From: an uncultured Bacteroidales bacterium
Lineage (GTDB): Bacteria; Bacteroidota; Bacteroidia; Bacteroidales; Muribaculaceae
Direction of reading: 5' to 3'
Length of the DNA: 64,000 nucleotides
NCBI GenBank assembly: GCA_905210435.1
Contig: CAJLWO010000008.1
Span: forward strand, 7,507-71,506
The notes below the pieces were generated by a model. It had not been told where the DNA came from, made no database searches, and was given only the letters and a program-made list of their open reading frames with translations. Position numbers and translations under genes: made by a program. Shown here in pieces: positions 24,170 through 33,956 of the stretch (positions are counted from its first letter, which is position 1; the number at the start of each line of letters is the position of its first letter).

Positions 24170-27100
24170 ATGATGAAACTTACAGATATAGAGAAACTCT
24201 TTGCCGGCGATGTCCGTACTGAGGCTATCGCTGCGCTTGTCAGGGAAAAGGGCACACGCCGTGTCAACGTGGTCAATACCGCAGGCTCCTCCCTGTCGAT
24301 GATGCTCTCGCAGTTGCCGCGGATGAAGCATCCGGTGGTAGTGGTGGGCGACTCTCCCGACGATGCCGGCTACATATATCATGACCTTTCCCGACTGGCA
24401 GGGGAGGAGGCCGTGGCATTCTTCCCGTCGGCCTACAAGCGTGACATCAAGTACGGCAAGATTGACCCGCCGTCCGAAATACTGCGTACCGACGCGCTGT
24501 CGCGGTGGCATTCCGACAAGCGGCTGCGTTTTGTAGTCACATGTCCCAAGGCGCTTGCCGAGCGTGTCGCTCCGCGCGAGAGCATCGACAACTCCACCAT
24601 GCATATCGTGCGAGGCAAGGAATATGACCTCGTGCAGCTCCAGGCATGGCTGCGCGACAACGGTTTCACCCGCCAGGACTACGTCTACGAGCCGGGACAC
24701 TACGCCGTGCGCGGCTCCATTCTCGATATTTTCGGTTTCAGTTTCGAGCTTCCCTACCGCATCGACTTCTTCGGCGACGAGGTCGAATCCATACGCACAT
24801 TCGACATAGAGACTCAGCTGTCGCGCGAGAAACTTGATGCCGTTTCCATATCCTCCAATGTGGCAGTATCGTCGCAGGGCGACTCCCTGCTGCGTTTCAT
24901 CGACCCATCCACGCTGTTGTGCTGCCGTGCGCCTCACGACGTGGTGCTCGCCGTGAAAAGTATCGCGGCCGAGGAGTTCTCGCAGTCGTCGTTGCTTGCC
25001 GACGAGGGCGACCGCGACGCTATGAAACAGGTCGTCGACGCCGAAGCGTTCGAGGCCGATTTCGACAGCTTCCGCATGCTCGCGTTCAATGCCGGAGGTG
25101 CGGCGGCGTTCAAGGATGCTCCGACAGTCGATTACAATTGCTCTCCACAGGCTCTCTACCATAAGAACTTTGACCTTATAGCCGAGTCGTTCATACGTTT
25201 CCAGACCGACGGCTACGATATATATATCCTCAGCGACAGCGCCCGGCAGCAGGACCGTCTCCGCGCCATATTCGACGACCGCGGCGACAAAATCAGTTTC
25301 ATCCCCGTCGATGCCACGCTCCATGAGGGATTCATCGACCACCCGCGCAAGCGCTGTGTGTTCACCGACCACCAGATATTCGACCGTTTCCACAAATACA
25401 GCCTCCGCAGCGACCGCGCCCGTTCGGGCAAGCTCGCCATGTCGCTCAAGGAGCTCGGTGCCATCGAGCCGGGCGACTATATCGTCCACATCGACCACGG
25501 CATAGGCAAGTTTGGCGGATTGCTGCGCACCAGCGTCAACGGCCACCCGCAGGAGATGATAAAACTCATCTACAAGAACAACGACTTCATCTTCGTGTCC
25601 ATCCACTCGCTCCACAAACTCTCGAAATACCGCGGAAAAGAGGGCGTCGAGCCTACGCTCAACAAACTCGGCACCGGAGCATGGAACAAGATAAAGGAAC
25701 GCACCAAGACGCGCCTGAAGGACATCGCGCGCGACCTCATAAAGCTCTACGCTGCGCGCAAGGAGCAGAAGGGATTCAGTTTCTCCCCAGACAGCTACCT
25801 CCAGCACGAGCTCGAGGCATCGTTCATCTACGAGGATACTCCCGACCAGGTCACGGCCACAGCCGCCGTCAAGGCCGACATGGAGAGTGATCGCCCGATG
25901 GACCGACTTATCTGCGGCGACGTCGGTTTCGGCAAGACCGAAGTCGCCATCCGCGCCGCCTTCAAGGCAGCTACCGACGGCAAGCAGGTGGCCGTGCTCG
26001 TGCCTACCACGGTGCTCGCATATCAGCACTACAACACGTTTAAAGACCGTCTGCGCGACTTTCCCGTGCGCGTCGACTATCTCAGCCGTGCGCGTTCGGC
26101 GAAGCAGACACGCGAAATTCTGGCCGATCTGGCCGACGGCAAAATCGATATTCTTGTCGGCACGCACAAACTTATCGGAAAAAACGTGAAGTTCAAGGAC
26201 CTCGGACTGCTCATCGTCGACGAGGAGCAGAAATTCGGCGTCGCCGTCAAGGAGAAACTCAAGCAGATGAAAGTCAACGTCGACACCCTCACCATGTCGG
26301 CCACGCCTATACCGCGCACTCTCCAGTTTTCGCTTATGGGTGCCCGCGACCTCTCGGCCATACAGACTCCGCCGCCCAACCGTTACCCCGTTGTCACCTC
26401 GGTCGATTCGCTTACCGACGAACTGCTCACAGAGGCCGTAAACTTCGAGCTGTCGCGCAACGGTCAGGTGTTCATCGTCAACAACCGCATCGAGGGGCTC
26501 AACGACCTCAAGGCCATGATTACGCGGCTTGTGCCCGACGCCAAGGTGCTTATCGCACACGGGCAGATGCCGCCCGAGCAGCTTGAGCAGGCCATCATCG
26601 ACTTTTCCAACGGCGATTACGACATCCTCCTCTCCACCACCATCATAGAGAGCGGTATCGATATGCCCAACGTCAACACCATCATAGTCAACAACGCGCA
26701 AAATTTCGGCCTCTCCGAGCTTCACCAGCTCCGTGGACGTGTAGGCCGCTCCTCGCGCAAGGCGTTCTGCTACCTTATGGTCCCTCCCGGAGTGCCCCTT
26801 TCGCCCGTAGCGCGCCGCCGTCTGCAGGCCATAGAGAGCTTCTCCGACCTCGGCAGCGGTATACATGTGGCGATGCAGGACCTCGACATCCGCGGCGCCG
26901 GTAACCTGCTCGGAGCCGAGCAGAGCGGTTTTATCGCCGACCTCGGATATGAGGCATATCAGAAAATTTTGAAGGAAGCAGTCGTCGAGCTTACCACACA
27001 GGAATTCGCCGACACGCTTACCGCTCAGAACGATGTCACCGGCAGCGAGGATTTCGTGGCCGACTGCGTCATCGAGAGCGACCTCGAAGTGCTCCTTCCC

Positions 27101-27520
27101 CCCGACTACGTCCCGCAGGAGAGCGAGCGCATCAGCCTTTACCGCGAGCTCGACGGCATCACGCGCCGAGAGGACCTCGACGCCTTTGCCGACCGTCTCC
27201 GCGATCGCTTCGGCCCCATTCCACCCGTGGCGCAGGAACTGTTGCTCATACCGATGCTGCGCCGCAACGCGCGCCGTCTCGGCATCGAGAAAGTAGCATT
27301 GAAGCAAGGCATAATGTACATCTATTTCGTCGACGAGACCAACAAAGCCTACTACCAGTCGCCCATGTTCGGCCGCCTGCTCAACTACCTGCAGCGCAAC
27401 CCCCGGCGCGTGGCAATCCGCCAGCGCGACCAACGCCGTTCCTTCGCCATAAAATCCGTAACAACAGTAGCCGAAGCCTCAGCCATCCTCACCGAAATCC
27501 TCTCCCTCGACAGCATCTGA
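24170..27520 (+). CDS. mfd: Transcription-repair coupling factor
   Basis: Mfd removes RNA polymerase stalled at DNA lesions and recruits UvrA. The 1116-residue protein has the UvrB-like N-terminal part (about 1-340), the CarD-like polymerase-interacting domain near residues 425-500 (LGAIEPGDYIVHIDHGIGKFGG), the translocase motor with Walker A GDVGFGKTE near 583 and DEEQKFGV near 683, then SATPIPRTLQ, DMPNVNTIIV and QLRGRVGRS, and the C-terminal TRCF domain (LLPPDYVPQESERISLYREL). All blocks are complete. A perfect inverted-repeat element lies 28 bp upstream, and a 24-bp perfect hairpin terminator ends the gene. Confidence 0.97.
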   Translation: MMKLTDIEKLFAGDVRTEAIAALVREKGTRRVNVVNTAGSSLSMMLSQLPRMKHPVVVVGDSPDDAGYIYHDLSRLAGEEAVAFFPSAYKRDIKYGKIDPPSEILRTDALSRWHSDKRLRFVVTCPKALAERVAPRESIDNSTMHIVRGKEYDLVQLQAWLRDNGFTRQDYVYEPGHYAVRGSILDIFGFSFELPYRIDFFGDEVESIRTFDIETQLSREKLDAVSISSNVAVSSQGDSLLRFIDPSTLLCCRAPHDVVLAVKSIAAEEFSQSSLLADEGDRDAMKQVVDAEAFEADFDSFRMLAFNAGGAAAFKDAPTVDYNCSPQALYHKNFDLIAESFIRFQTDGYDIYILSDSARQQDRLRAIFDDRGDKISFIPVDATLHEGFIDHPRKRCVFTDHQIFDRFHKYSLRSDRARSGKLAMSLKELGAIEPGDYIVHIDHGIGKFGGLLRTSVNGHPQEMIKLIYKNNDFIFVSIHSLHKLSKYRGKEGVEPTLNKLGTGAWNKIKERTKTRLKDIARDLIKLYAARKEQKGFSFSPDSYLQHELEASFIYEDTPDQVTATAAVKADMESDRPMDRLICGDVGFGKTEVAIRAAFKAATDGKQVAVLVPTTVLAYQHYNTFKDRLRDFPVRVDYLSRARSAKQTREILADLADGKIDILVGTHKLIGKNVKFKDLGLLIVDEEQKFGVAVKEKLKQMKVNVDTLTMSATPIPRTLQFSLMGARDLSAIQTPPPNRYPVVTSVDSLTDELLTEAVNFELSRNGQVFIVNNRIEGLNDLKAMITRLVPDAKVLIAHGQMPPEQLEQAIIDFSNGDYDILLSTTIIESGIDMPNVNTIIVNNAQNFGLSELHQLRGRVGRSSRKAFCYLMVPPGVPLSPVARRRLQAIESFSDLGSGIHVAMQDLDIRGAGNLLGAEQSGFIADLGYEAYQKILKEAVVELTTQEFADTLTAQNDVTGSEDFVADCVIESDLEVLLPPDYVPQESERISLYRELDGITRREDLDAFADRLRDRFGPIPPVAQELLLIPMLRRNARRLGIEKVALKQGIMYIYFVDETNKAYYQSPMFGRLLNYLQRNPRRVAIRQRDQRRSFAIKSVTTVAEASAILTEILSLDSI

Positions 27521-27560
27521 CCATGCTATAACCCACAGTCTTTGCCATCGTGTCATACGA

Positions 27561-27605
27561 GAGTCCGACCGGTCTGACATGTCAGACTCGTCAGACCACT
27601 CTGAT
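27561..27605. repeat. Five-unit 9-bp array NNGTCNGAC
   Basis: Five contiguous 9-bp units: the first four carry GTCNGAC, the last is degenerate (CTCTGAT). It has the same period and core as the array at 13753-13815. It lies between the mfd stop and the terminator hairpin. Confidence 0.75.
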
Positions 27606-27616
27606 CGGTGGAACCC

Positions 27617-27669
27617 AATAAACCGCAACAGGCTGCCCGATAATTTCGGGCAGCCTGTTGCGGTTTATT
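27617..27669. terminator. Bidirectional terminator, perfect 24-bp stem
   Basis: Arms 27617-27640 and 27646-27669 are perfectly complementary over 24 bp with a 5-nt TAATT loop. The outer ends are AATAAACC and GGTTTATT, so both strands have A/T-rich flanks. It separates the convergent mfd and tolC-like genes. Confidence 0.9.
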
Positions 27670-27684
27670 GACTGACGACAGTCT

Positions 27685-29070
27685 TTAGCGGCCTCCGCCG
27701 AGCGATTGGTAGAGGTTGATTACGGCCTGGGCTTTGGCAAGTTCGCAGTTGAGCTGCGACATCTGTGCCGAGAGAAGGCTTGACTGCGCTGTCAGTATTT
27801 CGAGGTAGGTGGCGCCGGCAGCGGCGAAAAGCTCTTTGGTGTAGTATTCGGCTTTTTCGAGGTTGTCGACCTGCTCGGCGAGCAGTACGCCTTTCTCGTT
27901 GTTCTTGTCGTAGGTGGTGAGAGCGTCAGACACCTCGGCGGTAGCGCTGAGCAACGTGTACCGGAATGTGTTGAGCGACTGTTGCTGGCGTGCTTTTGCA
28001 GCTTCGAGGCGTGCGATGTTCTGACCGCGCGAGAAGATAGGTGCCACCAGTGTGCCTGCAAGCGAGGCAAACCAGTCGCCGGGGTTCTTGATGAACGAGC
28101 CGAACGAGTTGGTGAACCCGTAGTTGGCGGTTATCGACAGGCCGGGATAGAAGGCTGCACGGGCTATATTGGTGGTGTAGTAGGCCTGTGCGAGGGCTTC
28201 CTCGGCGGCGCGTACGTCGGGACGTGCTGCGAGTTCGCGCATCGGCACTCCGTCGCGGAATATCGCGGGAGCCACAAGGCGTGCTTCGGGCGATACTTCC
28301 CATTTCTGCGGCATCGTGTTGAGAAGCAGCGACATCGTGTTGTTGGCCTTGTCGAGTGCAACCTCAAGGTCGGTGATTGACGAGAGCACGCTCAGATAGT
28401 TGGCCTGGCTTTGTACTACGGCTGCCTCGTTGGTACGGCCGGCGAGCTTGTAGTCCTTCATCGTCTGCACGTTCTCGCCCCATATCACGGCTGTCTCGCG
28501 CGAGAGCTTGAGCTGGGCCTGGAGTATGGCGATGGAGTAGTAGCAGTTGGCCACGCCTCCGATTATCTGCGAGCGTACTGCCTGTTCGTAATCCTTGGCC
28601 TGCTGTTCGGCCGACTCGGCGAGTCGTTTGTTGTTGAGCAGTTTGCCGAAGATGTCAACTTCCCATGATGCCGACAAGGGTATGGTGTAGTTCCATCCGG
28701 TGAGTTTCTCGTTGCTCACTGACGATGCTCCGCCGGTGGGAGTGAGCGTCAGCGAGGGGAAATAGCTCATGCGGGCGCCGCGCAGGTTGGCGTGGGCGAT
28801 GTCGACGTTGAGTTTGGCGTTTGCAAGGTCGACATTGTTGGCGAGAGCCTTGTTGATGAGGTCGGCGAGCATCGGGTCGGTGAATACATCCTGCCACTGC
28901 AAGTTGCCGAACGCGCGTGCGTCGCCTTCCGAAGCCTTTGCCTCGACATATTCCTGCTGGAGCGGGGTGTCGGCAGGCATCTCGAATTTCTTATATAGTC
29001 CGCAGCCGGTGAGCATTGCCACCGCGAGGGTGGCAACGGCCGGGCGTGCTATGCTTTGAATTTTTATCAT
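27685..29070 (-). CDS. TolC/NodT-type outer-membrane efflux lipoprotein
   Basis: This is the outer-membrane channel of a tripartite RND pump. The start at 29070 gives MIKIQSIARPAVATLAVAMLTGC, a lipoprotein signal with the lipobox LTGC (Cys about residue 23), 461 residues in all. The longer frame to 29178 would overlap the pump gene and hide the signal. Two OEP repeats follow, each a long helical hairpin (about 60-240 and 260-450; NKALANNVDLANAKLNVDIAHANLRGARMSYFPSL and ARPDVRAAEEALAQAYYTTNIARAAFYPGLSITANYGF). It is the last gene of the operon adaptor, pump, channel, with 28 bp to the pump stop. Confidence 0.94.
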   Translation of the reverse strand: MIKIQSIARPAVATLAVAMLTGCGLYKKFEMPADTPLQQEYVEAKASEGDARAFGNLQWQDVFTDPMLADLINKALANNVDLANAKLNVDIAHANLRGARMSYFPSLTLTPTGGASSVSNEKLTGWNYTIPLSASWEVDIFGKLLNNKRLAESAEQQAKDYEQAVRSQIIGGVANCYYSIAILQAQLKLSRETAVIWGENVQTMKDYKLAGRTNEAAVVQSQANYLSVLSSITDLEVALDKANNTMSLLLNTMPQKWEVSPEARLVAPAIFRDGVPMRELAARPDVRAAEEALAQAYYTTNIARAAFYPGLSITANYGFTNSFGSFIKNPGDWFASLAGTLVAPIFSRGQNIARLEAAKARQQQSLNTFRYTLLSATAEVSDALTTYDKNNEKGVLLAEQVDNLEKAEYYTKELFAAAGATYLEILTAQSSLLSAQMSQLNCELAKAQAVINLYQSLGGGR

Positions 29071-29098
29071 AGTTGATGTTTTTAGCTTAAATACCGTA

Positions 29099-32000
29099 TC
29101 AGCGTGAATATTGTTCAATCTCCGAGTTGATGCCTTCGTTGTCGGTATCTTTCCATTTGAGCGGAGATATTTTCTCATGTATCTTCTGGAAGATGATGAA
29201 CAGTGCCGGCACGAAGAATATCTGGAGTATCATACCGATTAACATACCGCCGATGGCTCCCGTACCGAGTGTACGGTTGCCGACAGCGCCTACGCCGTGG
29301 GCGAACATCAGCGGCAACAGACCGATGACGAGGGCCAGCGACGTCATCAGGATAGGACGCAGACGAGCTGCGGCACCCTGGATGGCGGCATTGAAGATTG
29401 ACATGCCGGTGCGGCGGCGTTCGAGCGCGAACTCGATGATGAGGATGGCGTTCTTGGCCAGAAGGCCGATAAGCATGATCAACGCAATCTGCAGGTAGAT
29501 GTTGTTCTCGACTCCGAAGATGGCTGCGAACACGAATGTACCCATAAGTCCGAACGGAATGGAGAGCAGTACGGCGAACGGGAGGATGTAGCTTTCGTAC
29601 TGTGCCGACAGAAGCAGGTAGACAAAGAGGAGGCAGAGGCCGAATATCATGGCTGTCTGGTTGCCTGACTGGTTGCCCTGTTCGCGGGTCATACCCGAGT
29701 ATTCATATCCGAAACCTGCGGGAAGCGTCTCGGCAGCCACGCGTTCAACGGCTTCAAGTGCCTGGCCCGATGAGAATCCGGGGTTGGGGTTACCGGTCAC
29801 GGATATTGACTGGAACATGTTGAAGCGGTTCAGAAGGTCGGGGCCGTAGACACGCTGGAGTGTCACGAAGTTGTCAATCGAAGCCATCTCGTTGCCGTTG
29901 CGCACCTTGATGCTCGAGAGCGTCTCGGGCGATACGCGTGCTTCGGGATTGGCCTGCATCATGACGCGGTAGATTTTACCGAAACGGTTGAAGTTGGACA
30001 CATACATACCTCCGTAATATCCCTGAAGGGTCGAGAGTATGGTCTGCGGGCTGATGCCGGCCTGCTTGGCCTTGGCGGCGTCGATGTCGACCATATACTG
30101 CGGGAATGTCGGGTTGAAGGTGGTGTAGGCCATCTGGATTTCGGGCTGCTGGTTGAGCTGCGCGAGGAAGCCCTGCACTACGGCGAAGAATTCATTGATG
30201 TCGCCGCCGGTCTTGTCCTGCATCTTGATTTCGAAACCGTTGGTTACCGAGTATCCCGAAATCATCGGGGGAGCGAATGCCACGACACGTCCGTCGGTGA
30301 CGGCCTGTGAGGCGATGCCGTAAATGCGTTTTACAATATTGTCCACGCTCTCTTCCTCGCTGCGTTCTTCCCAGTCCTTGAGCTTGACGATGAACGTACC
30401 GTAGGTGGCGCCTTGTCCGGCAATGAAGCTGTAGCCTGCAATCTTCTGGCTGTACTTGACGCCGGGGGTAGCGCGTATGATATTGTCGACCTGGTCGAGC
30501 ACTTCAATCGTGCGTTCCTGCGACTGTCCCGGAGGCATGTCGACCATCACGAACAGCACGCCGGTGTCCTCGTTGGGCACAAGTCCGGTCGGTGTCTTGG
30601 CCATGAGCCATACGAGCAGTACCATCGTACCGGCTACTGCGGCAAGTGCCGCCCATTTGAGCTTCCCTATGCCGGTTATGATGCCGCGGTAGTCTTTGAG
30701 CAGTCCCGAGTATCCTGATTCAAACCCTTTGTGGAAACGGGGACTGAAAATACCGAACACGGTAAGGACAGCCACGCCGATAGCCGTTATGAGTTTCCAT
30801 GATTCCGACGAGTTGAACCACCCCAGAATCATGAACAGGATAGTGGCTATTACGAAAATCAGTGTCAGCAACGGGTGGAAGTTGATGGTGAAGCGGCGGC
30901 GGTAGCCTTTGGCCACAGTCTTGCCGGCTTCGGAGATGGCCTCGCCGATGCGCTCCTTGACGGGGCGCTTGTCATCGTGTGCCTTGAGGAACACGGCACA
31001 AAGCGCAGGCGACAGCGTAAGCGCGTTGAGCGCCGAGAAGCCGATGGCTATGGCCATGGTAAGACCGAACTGCTGGTAGAACACACCTGATGTGCCCGAC
31101 ATGAATGATACCGGGATGAACACGAGCATCATCACGAGCGTGATTGATATAAGGGCCGAGGCTATCTCGCCCATGGCGTCGATTGATGCCTTGCGCGAGC
31201 TCTTGTATCCCTGGTCGAGCTTGGCATGCACCGCCTCGACCACCACTATGGCGTCGTCGACCACAATCGCGATGGCGAGCACGAGAGCCGAAAGAGTGAT
31301 GAGGTTGACAGAGAAGCCTATGAGCTTCATCACGAAGAACGTACCGATAAGAGCCACAGGTATGGCGATGGCGGGAATGATGGTGGAGCGGAGGTCCTGA
31401 AGGAAGATATAAACCACGAAGAACACGAGCACGAACGCCTCAAGCAGCGTCTTGAGCACCTCATGGATTGAGGCGTAGAGGAAGTCGTTGTTGTTCATCG
31501 GGATGCTGAATTCAAGGCCCGGCGGGAGGTCGGACTTCAGCTTGTCAATCTCGGCGAGACACTCGTTGATAATCTGCGTCGCGTTGGAGCCTGCGGTCTG
31601 GAAGATGATGGCCATGGTGGCTACCTGGCCGTTGAGAGTGGCGCCGAAGCCGTATTGCACTTTGCCGAGCTCCACATCGGCTACGTCGCCCAGACGCAGC
31701 ACCTGTCCGTTGGAGTCGGCACGTATTACTATGTTCTCGAACTCTTCGGGCTGCGACAGACGGCCGCGGTATTTCATCGTGTACTGGAATGTCTGGTTGC
31801 CCTGCTCGCCGAATGCGCCCGGGGCGGCCTCGATGTTCTGTTCGGCGAGGGCTGCCGATACGTCGGAAGGCATAAGGTTGTACTGTGCCATGACTTCGGG
31901 TTTGAGCCATATACGCATCGAGTAGTCTGCGCCGAAACTCATCACGTCACCCACGCCCTGCACGCGCTGGAGTACCGGAATGACATTGATTTTCATGTAG

Positions 32001-32473
32001 TTGTCAATGAATTCGGCAGTGTATTCAGCGCCCGGCTGAGCCGAAAGCGCCACGCCGAGCAGCATCGAGGTCTGGCGTTTCTGGGTCAGGACGCCCACTC
32101 TCGTTACTTCGGCGGGGAGCAGGTTCTGAGCCTTGGCCACGCGGTTCTGCACGTCGACGGCAGCCATGTCGGGGTCAAAGCCCTGTTCGAAATACACTGT
32201 GATGTCGGCCGAGCCGGTATTTGTGGCTGTCGACTCCATGTAGGTCATGCCTTCCGCACCGTTGATTGACTCCTCAAGGGGCGCAATCACTGAATTGAGC
32301 ACTGCCTGGGCGTTGGCTCCGGTGTAGGTGGTCGATACACGGATTGTAGGAGGTGCGATGTCGGGATACTGAGTCACCGGAAGCGATGTCAGACCGATGA
32401 TACCCAACAGCACGATGAATATTGAAATCACCGTCGAAAGCACCGGACGGTTAATAAATGTATCAAGCTTCAT
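29099..32473 (-). CDS. RND multidrug efflux transporter, AcrB/HAE1 family
   Basis: This 1124-residue inner-membrane pump uses the proton gradient to expel drugs or bile-like compounds through the channel. It shows the HAE1 signature start (FINRPVLSTVISIFIVLLGIIGLTSLPVTQYPDIAPP), twelve membrane helices in two halves, two large periplasmic loops, and the relay aspartates in helix 4 (LVLAIAIVVDDAIVVVEAVH). The length is slightly above AcrB (1049). The extra residues lie mainly in the loop between the halves, near residue 500-600, where additional hydrophobic segments are seen. It follows the adaptor by 79 bp. Confidence 0.95.
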   Translation of the reverse strand: MKLDTFINRPVLSTVISIFIVLLGIIGLTSLPVTQYPDIAPPTIRVSTTYTGANAQAVLNSVIAPLEESINGAEGMTYMESTATNTGSADITVYFEQGFDPDMAAVDVQNRVAKAQNLLPAEVTRVGVLTQKRQTSMLLGVALSAQPGAEYTAEFIDNYMKINVIPVLQRVQGVGDVMSFGADYSMRIWLKPEVMAQYNLMPSDVSAALAEQNIEAAPGAFGEQGNQTFQYTMKYRGRLSQPEEFENIVIRADSNGQVLRLGDVADVELGKVQYGFGATLNGQVATMAIIFQTAGSNATQIINECLAEIDKLKSDLPPGLEFSIPMNNNDFLYASIHEVLKTLLEAFVLVFFVVYIFLQDLRSTIIPAIAIPVALIGTFFVMKLIGFSVNLITLSALVLAIAIVVDDAIVVVEAVHAKLDQGYKSSRKASIDAMGEIASALISITLVMMLVFIPVSFMSGTSGVFYQQFGLTMAIAIGFSALNALTLSPALCAVFLKAHDDKRPVKERIGEAISEAGKTVAKGYRRRFTINFHPLLTLIFVIATILFMILGWFNSSESWKLITAIGVAVLTVFGIFSPRFHKGFESGYSGLLKDYRGIITGIGKLKWAALAAVAGTMVLLVWLMAKTPTGLVPNEDTGVLFVMVDMPPGQSQERTIEVLDQVDNIIRATPGVKYSQKIAGYSFIAGQGATYGTFIVKLKDWEERSEEESVDNIVKRIYGIASQAVTDGRVVAFAPPMISGYSVTNGFEIKMQDKTGGDINEFFAVVQGFLAQLNQQPEIQMAYTTFNPTFPQYMVDIDAAKAKQAGISPQTILSTLQGYYGGMYVSNFNRFGKIYRVMMQANPEARVSPETLSSIKVRNGNEMASIDNFVTLQRVYGPDLLNRFNMFQSISVTGNPNPGFSSGQALEAVERVAAETLPAGFGYEYSGMTREQGNQSGNQTAMIFGLCLLFVYLLLSAQYESYILPFAVLLSIPFGLMGTFVFAAIFGVENNIYLQIALIMLIGLLAKNAILIIEFALERRRTGMSIFNAAIQGAAARLRPILMTSLALVIGLLPLMFAHGVGAVGNRTLGTGAIGGMLIGMILQIFFVPALFIIFQKIHEKISPLKWKDTDNEGINSEIEQYSR

Positions 32474-32552
32474 TTCGTGTGGAATATTTTCCGTTTATAT
32501 GTTAAATATGATGGTTTGCACGCCGGCCGCTGCCGGCCGGCATGGTGCGTTT

Positions 32553-33734
32553 TTATTGTTGCTGGGCCTGCTGGGCTTCCTGCTGGGCGGCCTTTGCGGC
32601 AGCGTCGACAGGCGCGATTTCCATGTTGGGGCGCAGCTTGTTGCCTACACCCTCCACGGCTATTACATTGCCGGGTTCAAGTCCGGAGGTGACAACGTAT
32701 ACTTTGCCGTCGTTGATTTTAGAGATGGTGACGGGGGTGGACACTACTTTGTTGGAATCGTTTACCACGTAGACGAATTTGCGGTCCTGAAGCTCGAATG
32801 TGGCTTTCTGCGGTATGACGATTACATTCTCCTCATGCATCGGTATGACAATCTGGCCGGTGGAGCCTGAACGGAGCATGCCGTTGGGGTTGTCGAAGAG
32901 AGCCCTTACCGTGGCTGCGCCGGTGCCGGTGCCTATCACGCCTGATACTGTGGCTACTTTGCCCTCGACAGGGAATATGGATCCGTCGGCGAGCTGCAGT
33001 TTCACCGCAGGCATCTGCGCTATCTGCTGCTCAAGCGATTTGGTACCGTTCTCCGTCATGTCGAGAATGTCTTTTTCGGTGAGCGAGAAATATGCGTAGA
33101 CCTGAGAGTTGTCACTCACCGTAGTAAGAGGCTGGGCCATCGAAGGCGATGCGAGCGAGCCTTCGCGGAAAGGCATCGAGCCTATCACGCCGGCGCTCGG
33201 TGCCGTCACCACGGTGTAAGCGAGGTTTTTGCGTGCCGAAGTCAGCGCCGCATTTGCGGTGGCGAGATTTGACTTTGCGTTGGCCAGGTCGTTTTTGGCG
33301 AGCTGGTTCTCATATTCGGAGATGATGTTTTTGTCGAAGAGAGCCTGTTTCTGGTCGGCGGTCATCTGTGCCGACTTCACGGCGGTCTGGGCTGCGCTTA
33401 CGGCTGCCGATGCCTGGTCGACGGCAGCCTGGTACTGTACCTGGTCGAGCACGAAGAGTGTCTGGCCTTTCTGTACGCGCTGGCCCTCGTCGACGAGCAC
33501 CTGTGTGATGAATCCCGACACTTGCGGACGTATTTCAATGTCTGTTTTTCCCTTGATTGTGGCGGGGTAGGACTGCGATAAGTCGATGTCGCTGTAGGCT
33601 ACCGTCTGTGTCGCGATGGTGGGTGCCGGCATTTGCTGCTGGGCCTGGTCCTCCTTTTTCGAGCATGACACAGATGTCACTAATGCTACGGCCATCATTG
33701 TGGCGGTTGCTTTGGTTGTGATTAGTCGTTTCAT
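32553..33734 (-). CDS. RND efflux periplasmic adaptor lipoprotein, AcrA type
   Basis: This adaptor links the pump to the outer-membrane channel. The 393-residue protein begins with a lipoprotein signal (lipobox VSCS, Cys about residue 24), then the membrane-proximal and lipoyl parts (YPATIKGKTDIEIRPQVSGFITQVLVDEGQRVQKGQTLFVLD), a helical hairpin of alternating Ala-rich stretches (about 90-160), and the beta-barrel. It ends in a Gln/Ala-rich tail. It is the first gene of the operon. The direct repeats at 33837-33880 lie at the predicted transcription start and look like an operator. Confidence 0.94.
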   Translation of the reverse strand: MKRLITTKATATMMAVALVTSVSCSKKEDQAQQQMPAPTIATQTVAYSDIDLSQSYPATIKGKTDIEIRPQVSGFITQVLVDEGQRVQKGQTLFVLDQVQYQAAVDQASAAVSAAQTAVKSAQMTADQKQALFDKNIISEYENQLAKNDLANAKSNLATANAALTSARKNLAYTVVTAPSAGVIGSMPFREGSLASPSMAQPLTTVSDNSQVYAYFSLTEKDILDMTENGTKSLEQQIAQMPAVKLQLADGSIFPVEGKVATVSGVIGTGTGAATVRALFDNPNGMLRSGSTGQIVIPMHEENVIVIPQKATFELQDRKFVYVVNDSNKVVSTPVTISKINDGKVYVVTSGLEPGNVIAVEGVGNKLRPNMEIAPVDAAAKAAQQEAQQAQQQ

Positions 33735-33836
33735 TACTTTTTATACTGTTTCTCTGTTAGTTAATTCTGTATTATATCGAGTCATCCCTTTGTCGGGCAT
33801 CCTCAGGCTCTCGCCGCGGCTGCCGTTCCCTCATGC

Positions 33837-33880
33837 CGTGACGTCGGTAAAGTGTATGGCGTGACGTCGGCTAAGTGTAT
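33837..33880. promoter_or_regulatory. Two 21-bp direct repeats, likely operator of the efflux operon
   Basis: CGTGACGTCGGTAAAGTGTAT (33837-33857, given here by its parts CGTGACGTCGG and AAGTGTAT) recurs at 33860-33880 with two differences, a 23-bp step. A TAACTTTG box on the minus strand (33896-33889) predicts a start near 33882, so the repeats cover the first transcribed bases, a typical repressor position. Confidence 0.6.
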
Positions 33881-33888
33881 AATATGTG

Positions 33889-33896
33889 CAAAGTTA
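33889..33896 (-). promoter_or_regulatory. Probable -7 box for the RND efflux operon
   Basis: TAACTTTG on the minus strand fits TAnnTTTG. No TTTG lies at the ideal distance upstream, so the promoter may be weak or activator-dependent. Confidence 0.45.
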
Positions 33897-33956
33897 CCAA
33901 CAATAACGTCTAAAAGCCGCTAAAAAATGATTAAAAGATGTTACTGTTAACTTTTA

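Noticed and set aside
24131..27433. An antisense reading frame of about 1100 codons opposite mfd
   Set aside because: It mirrors mfd codon by codon, has no recognisable domain, and arises from the strong third-position GC bias of the sense gene.
29071..29178. Longer start for the efflux channel protein
   Set aside because: It would overlap the pump gene and destroy the lipoprotein signal that is clear from the start at 29070.
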